Source: an uncultured cyanobacterium (lineage in GTDB: Bacteria > Cyanobacteriota > Vampirovibrionia > Gastranaerophilales > Gastranaerophilaceae). Taken from it: DNA of 12,800 nt. Where the stretch lies: assembly GCA_945836835.1 (NCBI GenBank), contig CAMAML010000014.1, positions 1 through 12,800 of the forward strand, given 5' to 3'. Made by a program: the position numbers and the translations under genes. The stretch's first letter is position 1, and every line of letters starts with the position of its first letter. Positions 1 to 6,534 of this stretch are shown one piece after another. The notes beneath the pieces were generated by a model. That model saw only the letters and a list, made by a program, of their open reading frames with translations. It did not search any database and was not told the origin of the DNA.

Positions 1-882
1 AAGTTTCAGCGTATAGTTTGCACCTGCGGGGATTGAGATATGCTCACCCTTCGCCCATATCGCCGTAATCGGAGAGATTAAAAGGTTTCCCGTATATCCG
101 ATCGAGCCGACAACCGTCGGTATCGGCGAAAGAACCGCCCCAAACGGGTTATTTGAAAGCCTCGACGAAACTTTTTTCGACTTAAGGTAAAAGTTTTCAC
201 CCTTTGCAATCTGTTTGCCTACCCCTTTCCAATAACCTCGCTTGCCTTTTATGTTGTTAAAATAGACCTTTTTACCGTTCGCCTTTATGACTTTTGCCTC
301 AATCGGGTGAGTATGCCCCTGACAAACAAGAGTGTCCGCATTAATCTTCAACAACCCGCCGTTTCCCGTCATTTGCGGTTGGTGCGAGGTTTCGATTTCT
401 GCCTTAAAGGTCGTCCCGACAGGGAATGTTACGTACCGTTTTGTGACAAGTGCGGTCGTCGAAAACGTCATCCTTGCCCCCGCCGTATTGTAATCGGAAA
501 CTTTGGTATGTGAGCGAACCTTAAACTTTGTCCCCTTTTTAACCCTGACTTCGGTGAACTTATCCCCGCCAAACGAGCTGTCCATTGTTTTTACGACCCC
601 GCCTTTTGTTTTTGAAAAATCGGTCGTAATCTCGGCGGTCGGGACATCAATTTTAGGATACGCAACGGGAACTGTTTTAGAAGAAGGCGTCGAGGCATGC
701 CCCGTATTGGTGTCGTTTTTGAGCAGTGGGGGCAAGTCGTTCAGCACGTCGTTTTCAAGTTTTGAGGGATTATATTTTGTTCGGATTTCGTCATCAACGG
801 ACATATCAAGCTCAAATGCTCCCGCACATTGACCGAGCAACAACAAAACACTTAAACCTAATACAGCTTTCTTAAACCCCAT
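1..882 (-). CDS. Secreted protein of unknown function, C-terminus outside window
   Basis: The frame is open from the ATG at 882 to the left edge, giving 294 residues with no stop. The N-terminus is a clear signal peptide: basic residues at 4-5, a Leu/Val-rich core (7-16) and A20-G21-A22 before F23, fitting signal peptidase I cleavage. C19 is preceded by L-G-Q, a poor lipobox, so a lipoprotein is less likely. Residues 27-110 are polar and low in structure. From about 114 a short pattern recurs, hydrophobic-x-x-G-(T/A/E)-x-(F/Y): VKKGTKFKV (114), FPVGTTFKA (153), IAKGENFYL (225), IPAGANYTL (284). This suggests beta-strand repeats of a beta-sandwich or barrel type. The start is preceded by AAAGGG four bases away, a close but usable ribosome site. 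It lies just beyond the terminator of the flavoprotein gene, so it needs its own promoter or read-through. I do not recognise the family. Confidence 0.8.
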   Translation of the reverse strand, partial: MGFKKAVLGLSVLLLLGQCAGAFELDMSVDDEIRTKYNPSKLENDVLNDLPPLLKNDTNTGHASTPSSKTVPVAYPKIDVPTAEITTDFSKTKGGVVKTMDSSFGGDKFTEVRVKKGTKFKVRSHTKVSDYNTAGARMTFSTTALVTKRYVTFPVGTTFKAEIETSHQPQMTGNGGLLKINADTLVCQGHTHPIEAKVIKANGKKVYFNNIKGKRGYWKGVGKQIAKGENFYLKSKKVSSRLSNNPFGAVLSPIPTVVGSIGYTGNLLISPITAIWAKGEHISIPAGANYTLKL

Positions 883-901
883 AATCCCTTTGCATCCCCG
901 T

Positions 902-941
902 TAAAACGGGCGAACTAGGGTTAATCCCCCAATTTCGCCCG
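902..941 (-). terminator. Intrinsic terminator after the flavoprotein gene
   Basis: On the minus strand, 9 bases after the TAA of the flavoprotein gene, an 8-bp perfect stem CGGGCGAA/TTCGCCCG (934-941 and 907-914) closes a loop that holds a further GGG/CCC pairing. A TTTT run follows (903-906). The T-run is short, so termination may be partial. An alternative small hairpin, CCCG-TTTTAA-CGGG, overlaps its 3' side. Confidence 0.6.
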
Positions 942-950
942 TATATAGTC

Positions 951-2321
951 TTACTTCAGTAGCTCGTTAATGGCTTTTGCGGCTTTTTTACCCGCCCCCA
1001 TTGCGTTGATGGCATTCGACGTTCCGACCGGAGCGACATCACCGCCTGCGTAAATCGTCGGAATTGAGGTTTCTCGGGTTTCCGCATCAACCGTGATGTA
1101 TCCCTTCGGGTCTGTGATAAAGTCTAAACCTTCCGCAACAGCAGATCTTTGGATAATCGGGTTAGGTCCCGTTCCCAATGCAACGATTACGGTATCAAGC
1201 TCGATTGTTTCAAATTTACCCGTTGCAACGGGTTTTCTTCTACCGCTTTCGTCAGGCTCGCCAAGTTCCATGACTTCAAGCTCAACCCCCTTAACATAGC
1301 CTTCTTCGCCCAAAATTTCTTTTGGGGCGTACAAGAATTTGAACAGTATCCCTTCTTCCTTTGCGTGGCGAATTTCTTCAAGCCTTGCGGGAAGCTCTTT
1401 TTCCGTTCTTCTGTATATGATATAGACTTCTTCAAATCCGACTCTGACGGCTGTTCTTGCGGCGTCCATTGCAACGTTACCGCCCCCAAAGACCGCAACT
1501 TTTTTGCCTACCCTAAGCGGTGTTGGGCTACCTTCCTGCCCCGCCTGCATAAGGTTAACCCTCGTCAAAAATTCGTTTGCGGAAAATACTCCGTTAAGGT
1601 TTTCCCCTTTTACGTTGAGCATTTTCGGCAACCCTGCCCCCGAGCAGATGAATATGGCGTCAAATCCGTCATCTTTAAGCTGCTTTAGGGTGATAGATTT
1701 TCCGACAATAACGTTAGTATGGAATTTTACGCCCATTGTTTTGAGGTTAGTAATTTCTCGGTCCAAAACAACACGAGGAAGTCTGAACGGTGGAATTCCG
1801 TATCTTAATACCCCGCCTAATTTGTGTAAAGCCTCAAAGACCACGACTTCGTGTCCCGCTTTTCTTAAATCAGCAGCCGCGGTAATCCCCGCACAACCTG
1901 AGCCGACAACCGCAACTTTTTTGCCCGAAGGTTTTATCTCCGGGATTTCGGCTTTCGTGTTGTCACCGACGTACCTTTCCAAAGCTCCGATAGAGACGGG
2001 CTCCCCTTTAATCCCGAGGATACAGTTTCCTTCGCACTGCCTTTCCTGCGGGCAAACCCTTCCGCAAACCGAAGGGAGCATGCTCGTTTCGCGAATTATA
2101 TCGCCCGCTTTTTGTAAATCACCTTCTTTTACCGCTTTGATAAAATCGGGAATTTTAATATTTACGGGACACCCCTGTACACAACGAGGATTTTTGCAGT
2201 TCAAGCACCTTGACGCCTCCAACTTTGCCTGCTCGGGAGTTAAGTTACTCTCAACGGGGTCAAAATTGTGTCGTCTTTCAAATTTATCCTGTTCCACTAC
2301 TCTCTGACGTTCTGTTGCCAT
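951..2321 (-). CDS. gltD: NADPH-dependent glutamate synthase small subunit-type Fe-S flavoprotein oxidoreductase
   Basis: 456 residues, the usual length for the GltA/GltD family of stand-alone or beta-subunit NADPH oxidoreductases (also close to NfnB). The N-terminal Fe-S domain has two cysteine clusters: C39-x2-C42-x4-C47-x3-C51-P and C86-x3-C90-x5-C96-x3-C100. The FAD-binding Rossmann motif is G140-S-G142-C-A-G145; most relatives have Pro where C143 sits. The NADPH motif is GGGNVAMDAART (279-290), with the phosphate-binding YRR at 303-305. The C-terminal FAD contact is GGDV (426-429), followed by AMGAGKKAA (440-448). The family passes NADPH electrons via FAD and 4Fe-4S clusters to a large subunit making glutamate from glutamine and 2-oxoglutarate, or to ferredoxin in Nfn. 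No large subunit is visible here, so the partner is unknown and the symbol is provisional. The ATG at 2321 has AGGAAAGGG about 10 bases upstream and its own promoter. Confidence 0.9.
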   Translation of the reverse strand: MATERQRVVEQDKFERRHNFDPVESNLTPEQAKLEASRCLNCKNPRCVQGCPVNIKIPDFIKAVKEGDLQKAGDIIRETSMLPSVCGRVCPQERQCEGNCILGIKGEPVSIGALERYVGDNTKAEIPEIKPSGKKVAVVGSGCAGITAAADLRKAGHEVVVFEALHKLGGVLRYGIPPFRLPRVVLDREITNLKTMGVKFHTNVIVGKSITLKQLKDDGFDAIFICSGAGLPKMLNVKGENLNGVFSANEFLTRVNLMQAGQEGSPTPLRVGKKVAVFGGGNVAMDAARTAVRVGFEEVYIIYRRTEKELPARLEEIRHAKEEGILFKFLYAPKEILGEEGYVKGVELEVMELGEPDESGRRKPVATGKFETIELDTVIVALGTGPNPIIQRSAVAEGLDFITDPKGYITVDAETRETSIPTIYAGGDVAPVGTSNAINAMGAGKKAAKAINELLK

Positions 2322-2364
2322 TATTCTAAGCCCTTTCCTAAATAAATATTACACTTCTGCTTAT

Positions 2365-2393
2365 ATGATAAATTAAACAGAAGAGAGTTTCAA
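2365..2393 (-). promoter_or_regulatory. Sigma-70-type promoter of the flavoprotein gene
   Basis: Minus strand -35 TTGAAA (2388-2393), 17-base spacer, -10 TATCAT (2365-2370). Transcription would start near 2358, giving a leader of about 37 bases with a Shine-Dalgarno before the ATG at 2321. The -35 hexamer and spacer length match those of the prepilin operon promoter at 8124-8152. Confidence 0.6.
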
Positions 2394-2432
2394 CAGTTTT
2401 ACAATACTAAATATTTAAACCTTGTGAAAATT

Positions 2433-2909
2433 CTATGCAAATTTACTGATTTCTTCAAAATAATGTGTAAGTGCAAGGTAGCCTTTGTAAACTTCGTTGC
2501 CGATTGTAACGTAACAGCTTGCATCGATAAACTTCAATTCTTTTGCACGAATTTCCATAATCTTGTCGGCATCTTCTCTCAACAGGAAATTAGAGGAGGA
2601 AGACCATTTTTGCAGGAGGTCAAGCTCTTCGTACATTTGCTTTGCGGTTGTATATTCAAGGGTGTTAAAGTCGTATTTTGCAAGCAAATCCTTTTCGGGC
2701 TGAGTAATTCTGCTCTGCACCGCCTGAAACTTGAAAACTCTTTTTATAACCGTGTAATTATCCGCCAACCTTTTGTGAGAAAGCGGAATTTCGTTTTTCG
2801 CAAGCAAAGCGGCATGTGACTTTGACGTAAAAGGTTCCGTCATACACGATAAAGCACTCTTAGAAGTGATGTCAAATTCCGACTTTTTTTCCAATAAATT
2901 TTCAATCAC
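2433..2909 (-). CDS. Hypothetical protein, 158 residues, GTG start
   Basis: Not recognised. The product is soluble-looking, rich in Lys, Glu, Leu and Ser, with no signal peptide or membrane segment. A predicted helical stretch covers about residues 50-120 (runs such as EKDLLAKYDF and EELDLLQKW). The three cysteines (22, and two more in the body and C-terminal region) do not form a metal-binding pattern. The start is GTG at 2909, supported by GGAG eight bases upstream. The first in-frame ATG is at residue 23 and lacks such a site. The gene stands alone: a bidirectional terminator lies upstream and a promoter for the next gene lies in the 111 bases downstream, although no terminator is evident after its TAG, so read-through into the flavoprotein gene is possible. 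Confidence 0.75.
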   Translation of the reverse strand: MIENLLEKKSEFDITSKSALSCMTEPFTSKSHAALLAKNEIPLSHKRLADNYTVIKRVFKFQAVQSRITQPEKDLLAKYDFNTLEYTTAKQMYEELDLLQKWSSSSNFLLREDADKIMEIRAKELKFIDASCYVTIGNEVYKGYLALTHYFEEISKFA

Positions 2910-2941
2910 AATATTTTCTCCGTCCTATTTTTCTTAATGGT

Positions 2942-2970
2942 ATTACAAGCAAAGTTTTTTGTCATGTAAG
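2942..2970 (-). promoter_or_regulatory. Possible promoter of the 158-residue hypothetical gene
   Basis: Minus strand -35 CTTACA (2965-2970), 17-base spacer, -10 TGTAAT (2942-2947), start near 2935 and about 26 bases of leader to the GTG. The -35 box lies between two GTCATG copies (plus strand 2961-2966 and 2970-2975). The hexamers are only moderate matches (4/6 and 5/6). Confidence 0.4.
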
Positions 2971-2998
2971 TCATGCAAATTTTTAACAAAAGTTAAAA
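2961..2998. repeat. Direct and inverted repeats upstream of the 158-residue gene
   Basis: Two GTCATG copies 9 bases apart (2961-2966, 2970-2975) flank the candidate -35 box. A perfect 7-bp inverted repeat, TTTTAAC-AAAA-GTTAAAA, follows at 2981-2998. Together they could be an operator region, but in AT-rich DNA short repeats occur by chance. Confidence 0.3.
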
Positions 2999-3023
2999 GA
3001 TGAAACGAACAAAAATTCAAAAT

Positions 3024-3054
3024 AAAAAAGAGGTCTATAAAAGACCTCTTTTTT
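3024..3054 (-). terminator. Strong bidirectional terminator at the end of the prepilin operon
   Basis: Stem AGAGGTCT (3029-3036) and AGACCTCT (3042-3049) with a 5-base loop ATAAA, flanked by six A on one side and six T on the other. It therefore reads as an intrinsic terminator on both strands. On the minus strand it falls 13 bases past the TAA of the last prepilin gene and insulates the 158-residue gene from the operon. Confidence 0.9.
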
Positions 3055-3067
3055 GCATTTGATAAAC

Positions 3068-5407
3068 TTACCACTTAATCAGTAAGGCACCCGGATTACC
3101 TTTTTTCGCCGGAATATTTTCGTAATCGGCTTTGCAAGAGTCCGGAATATCTTCAGGTTTTACACTGTATGTTGACAGTGCCTGTCCTTCAAAGTAGTAA
3201 ACTCTTTGCCCTGCCCAGCATTTGTGCGTGACACCGCCGCCTTGTCCGCCGATACCTTTTTGCATAAAGATATTTGTAGCATCCGAGCCGTCATTATTAT
3301 CAACAATAAGGTTCATAATTTTTGACGCCAATCCGACAGCTTTTGCCTGTGTCCCTGTTTGCCCGTAGTATTCTTTTGTTAACTCCCCATTCGCATGTTT
3401 TGCACTGTCATAAGCAGGTAAGAAGGTGTCAATCGGGGATTGCAAATTACCTGCACCGCCTTTTCCGCCGTTTGCGGTGATAATACTGCCGTTTAAGCCA
3501 AATTTGGTTGCATTACCTTCACCGCCGGGCCCGCCCGAATCTAAGTCTGCGGCTGCACCGCCCTGCCCAAGAGATATAGTGGTATCAACCCCTTTGAGAG
3601 ATCTTACGATAGCAGTTTTAAGTTCGCCCGGTTCACCTGCAGCACCATAGGTCATATAATTATTATCATATGTATATTTCCAGCGGTATGCACCGTTATG
3701 CTCAACGTTTGTATCACTGCCTAAATGCTTTAGACAATAACCATTCCATCCGAGACCACAAGGAGTTCCCGGAACCCCTGTAGAACAAGAAGCGTTAATT
3801 GCAGTGTTAGTAACAGGAAGAACTACGTCGGAATGTCCGTCATCCTCCGTACATAGGCCTCTGGAAGCCCCTGCTCCGCCTGCACTTGCACTCACGGCAA
3901 CTGCACTTACGCTAAATCCGGTAGTGTTTCTTATTGTGTAAGAGGCGGATGAAGCAGGATTAGCATCCGTACATTCATGTAAGTTAACCCCATTACCAGC
4001 ACTGTCAACACAATGTGCAAACCCCTGCTCTGCTACTCTGGATGAATTGAAACATCCATCATGAGAGGAATCTAGCGTAGGAAGGTCAAAGCTGGCCCCT
4101 TTAGACCTTGAAGCATCGTACGCATTTGAAACGCCACTACCAATCAACCCCAAACCTCCGGGAATCGATTGGGAAACGCATGCAATCCCACTCCCACCGG
4201 GTAATCCTCTCTCAAATTTATGATTATACGTATACCAGTAAATCATTCTATCATTTCCATACTCGTCTTTTACACATTCCAACTTCTGAGTATATTCCGT
4301 CTGCAAACAAGGAGGTTCTCCTGAAGAAGACGTGGTTTCGCAAACGGTTCCATTTGTACACGCAGAACATGTATTTGTGATGTTATCAACAGTTACAGTA
4401 CTTGCAGGAACCTCTATAGGAATATTTACATATTTGGAGCAATCAACCTCATAATCCCTAGTCCTAGTACATTTAATATCGCACTCTTCTTCAAAAACTC
4501 CGGTTCCAACCTCAACACAATCAGGAGTTGAGTTCTTTACAGATTTTTTAAAAGGTCCTCCGGTTATTCTTGTTCCCGTACTTTGGTCGCCGTAAGACGG
4601 TGAAGCTGTTTCACCGATTGTACCATTAACACTTTCATAAGTGTAGTAATACTCATCATGATAACCATATGTACATTCTTCTTTCGTTAACTCTTTTTGC
4701 TTGCAATTATATTTATCCCAAGCAATGCAATCACTTTCGGTACACGTTTTGGGTTCACCGTCAATTACCCAATTATCTTTATAATATCCGGGAACAGTCC
4801 CCGTAGAGGTATTCGAACATGGTGAACCGGTCTTATTACCGTCTTCATCTTTACAATAACAGGAGGTTGAATCACCGCTTGCGCGCTGTACACATATTTC
4901 TTCTTCTACAACTTCTCTAGCCTCACAATCACTGTTTAAGGTTGCCTTTACGTAACCGATATCTCCACCGGCACCCGAGCCCCCACCTCTGGCATAGCCA
5001 TATAAAGACCCTTTGTATGAATTAAACTCTGACAGTGCAATACCGTGCTGTTTTAAATCTTCTTCGGTCAAGTTAAACGGACCGAGTTTCTGTTCGGCAG
5101 AAATGCCACTGGTATAAGCACCGCCTTTATAACCTGCGTCCCCGCCGCCACCGCCGCCGCCGATTGCGGAAATCTGAAAATAAGGTGCTTTATCGGGAAC
5201 AACAAACTTACATTCATCAACATTTCTGTCCAAAACCTTTTTCAGAACATATTTTCCCGTCCAACGGGTCTCGTGTAATGTAACTCCATCGTCATTATAA
5301 GAACATAAATACGCACCGTGGGCTACCACTTGCGGTAACTTAAAATGTTTTTTCGTTACAATAGGCACTGACGCCGCAACCATCAATGATCCGACCAAGA
5401 AACACAT
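3068..5407 (-). CDS. Large Gly- and Cys-rich prepilin-like surface protein, leader cut by an in-frame stop
   Basis: 779 residues if read from the first ATG after an in-frame TAA. Upstream in the same frame stands a better start, ATG 5453-5455, with AAAGGA nine bases before it. It reads six codons, hits TAA (5435-5437), then continues S-C-I-S-L-V-E-V-V into this ORF. The intact gene would encode about 795 residues with a prepilin motif (C then ISLVE, Glu at +5). Here only the hydrophobic helix (2-18) is left. Next come HGAYLC (30-35), ECKF (65-68), seven Gly (83-89), a Cys-rich stretch (about 150-400, some 20 cysteines), more Gly-rich segments (GQGGAA, NGGKGGAGN) and the end GNPGALLIKW. Thirty cysteines beyond C2 suggest disulfides outside the cytoplasm. 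It is the last gene of the operon, ending at the terminator. It may be a pseudogene, a recently disrupted allele or affected by a sequence error. Role inferred: pilus or pseudopilus-linked surface protein. Confidence 0.7.
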   Translation of the reverse strand: MCFLVGSLMVAASVPIVTKKHFKLPQVVAHGAYLCSYNDDGVTLHETRWTGKYVLKKVLDRNVDECKFVVPDKAPYFQISAIGGGGGGGDAGYKGGAYTSGISAEQKLGPFNLTEEDLKQHGIALSEFNSYKGSLYGYARGGGSGAGGDIGYVKATLNSDCEAREVVEEEICVQRASGDSTSCYCKDEDGNKTGSPCSNTSTGTVPGYYKDNWVIDGEPKTCTESDCIAWDKYNCKQKELTKEECTYGYHDEYYYTYESVNGTIGETASPSYGDQSTGTRITGGPFKKSVKNSTPDCVEVGTGVFEEECDIKCTRTRDYEVDCSKYVNIPIEVPASTVTVDNITNTCSACTNGTVCETTSSSGEPPCLQTEYTQKLECVKDEYGNDRMIYWYTYNHKFERGLPGGSGIACVSQSIPGGLGLIGSGVSNAYDASRSKGASFDLPTLDSSHDGCFNSSRVAEQGFAHCVDSAGNGVNLHECTDANPASSASYTIRNTTGFSVSAVAVSASAGGAGASRGLCTEDDGHSDVVLPVTNTAINASCSTGVPGTPCGLGWNGYCLKHLGSDTNVEHNGAYRWKYTYDNNYMTYGAAGEPGELKTAIVRSLKGVDTTISLGQGGAAADLDSGGPGGEGNATKFGLNGSIITANGGKGGAGNLQSPIDTFLPAYDSAKHANGELTKEYYGQTGTQAKAVGLASKIMNLIVDNNDGSDATNIFMQKGIGGQGGGVTHKCWAGQRVYYFEGQALSTYSVKPEDIPDSCKADYENIPAKKGNPGALLIKW

Positions 5408-5463
5408 AACTACTTCAACCAGTGAAATGCACGATTAGAAAACTTTACAACCCATATTCGTAT
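5408..5463 (-). other. Disrupted 5' end of the third prepilin gene (start codon, leader, in-frame TAA)
   Basis: Reading on the minus strand: Shine-Dalgarno AAAGGA nine bases before ATG 5453-5455, then M-G-C-K-V-F, TAA (5435-5437), then S-C-I-S-L-V-E-V-V leading into Met 5407 without a frame change. The ISLVE motif with Glu five residues after the cleavage point is the recognition pattern of type IV prepilin peptidase. A single base change in the TAA (for example to AAA or CAA) would restore a normal leader. No other start codon (ATG, GTG, TTG) lies in frame between the stop and 5407. Confidence 0.75.
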
Positions 5464-5475
5464 ATCCTTTCAATT

Positions 5476-6534
5476 TTACCATAAAATTATAGCAGCTCCT
5501 GCAGTTCCCGCAGTGTTTGCGGCTCCGCCCTGTCCCGGGTGAACCGTACTTATCGGGGATGTATATTTCATACTTTCAATATACCGTTCAAGATTTGACT
5601 TTGATTCTGACGCAGGCGAAGCCTCATTGACATCAACATCCATCGTTATCTCTAACGTATACAACGAAGGCGTCCAAATATCGTTTACTTTAGGCTCCCA
5701 ATGGGCTTGATAAACAGGATTTGTCGCATCACTGTAATCACTGAAAAGACTGATGTCATGATATAACCAAACGTTTTGCGTCCCTTCCTTCTTCTTTGTA
5801 TAAAGACTATTAACTATATAACGAGGATTGTTTTTGATAAGAGTCCCCGAGGAGTCATATGCTTTATAAGTTAAGTCAACCGTTTTGTAGTTATCTTTTG
5901 TACGGCAAAAACTTACCCGAACCTTTCCGTCAACAATTTCACATCTCGGAGAAGTTTTGCAATCATAATATGAGTCGGTTGCGTACTCGGTGACGACACA
6001 ACTGAGGATATCATCAACCGTAGTATTGTCGAGGCTCGATTTTGATTTACCTCCGTTTGCAGTAAGAAGTGTCGATTCCCCGGATTTTATCAATGTCGGT
6101 TCACCGTTATTGTTCACCGCACCGCCCCTACCCGGCTCAATCATGTATGATTTGCTTATTGAGGTATAGAACGAGCTTACAAAACCGCCTTCCCCGCCAC
6201 CGACACTCGTGCCGCCGCCCGCTCCGCCGCCGACCGCATCCATAATTATGTATTTTGCATAAAACGGTGGTTGAAATTTACACCGGGTAGACGTACCACC
6301 GCTTTCAACGGCGGTTTTCTCTCCCGAACCGAGATTTCCCGTAAAAGATTGCTGATATAGGGTTCCGTTCTTATAATAACATTCGAAACGACCATGGGCT
6401 TCCGACGAAACCTTTTTCTTGGCTTTTTGCGGAATGACATTTGCCATTACGGCTACAAATATAGCAACAATCAGCATGACGATACATGCTTCCAATAAAG
6501 AAAATCCGTTGAGTATTTTTTTTCTTGTTACCAT
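5476..6534 (-). CDS. Prepilin-type Gly-rich protein, second gene of operon
   Basis: 352 residues. The N-terminus is a class III signal: basic leader VTRKK, then NG10-F11-S-L-L-E15, a textbook prepilin peptidase site (cleavage after G10, N-methylation of F11, Glu at +5). A hydrophobic helix follows to about residue 34. The family module comes next: HGRFECYY (47-54), RCKFQPP (84-90), DAVGGGAGGG (99-108), EPGRGGAV (133-140) and TANGG (158-162). The middle part (about 165-300) has few Gly and more Cys, Tyr and Asp. The protein ends GTAGAAIILW. The ATG at 6534 overlaps the previous gene by 7 bases and has only a weak GGTGGT upstream, so translation is probably coupled. Role inferred: minor pilin or pseudopilin with an extracellular Gly-rich domain. 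The family is not one I can name beyond the N-terminal methylation domain. Confidence 0.85.
   Translation of the reverse strand: MVTRKKILNGFSLLEACIVMLIVAIFVAVMANVIPQKAKKKVSSEAHGRFECYYKNGTLYQQSFTGNLGSGEKTAVESGGTSTRCKFQPPFYAKYIIMDAVGGGAGGGTSVGGGEGGFVSSFYTSISKSYMIEPGRGGAVNNNGEPTLIKSGESTLLTANGGKSKSSLDNTTVDDILSCVVTEYATDSYYDCKTSPRCEIVDGKVRVSFCRTKDNYKTVDLTYKAYDSSGTLIKNNPRYIVNSLYTKKKEGTQNVWLYHDISLFSDYSDATNPVYQAHWEPKVNDIWTPSLYTLEITMDVDVNEASPASESKSNLERYIESMKYTSPISTVHPGQGGAANTAGTAGAAIILW

Noticed and set aside
1504..2307. Long open frame (267 codons) on the plus strand, with another at 1149-1688
   Set aside because: Both lie entirely antisense to the flavoprotein gene, whose Fe-S, FAD and NADPH motifs prove the minus frame; the plus-strand products have no recognisable domain or ribosome site.
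2424..2819. Plus-strand frame of 131 codons opposite the 158-residue hypothetical gene
   Set aside because: The minus-strand gene has a Shine-Dalgarno at its GTG and a normal composition; the plus-strand product is Cys/Phe-rich in the manner of a reverse-strand shadow.
5435..5437. TAA recoded as a sense codon (altered genetic code)
   Set aside because: TAA ends the flavoprotein gene and all three prepilin-like genes in this window, so it is a normal stop here.
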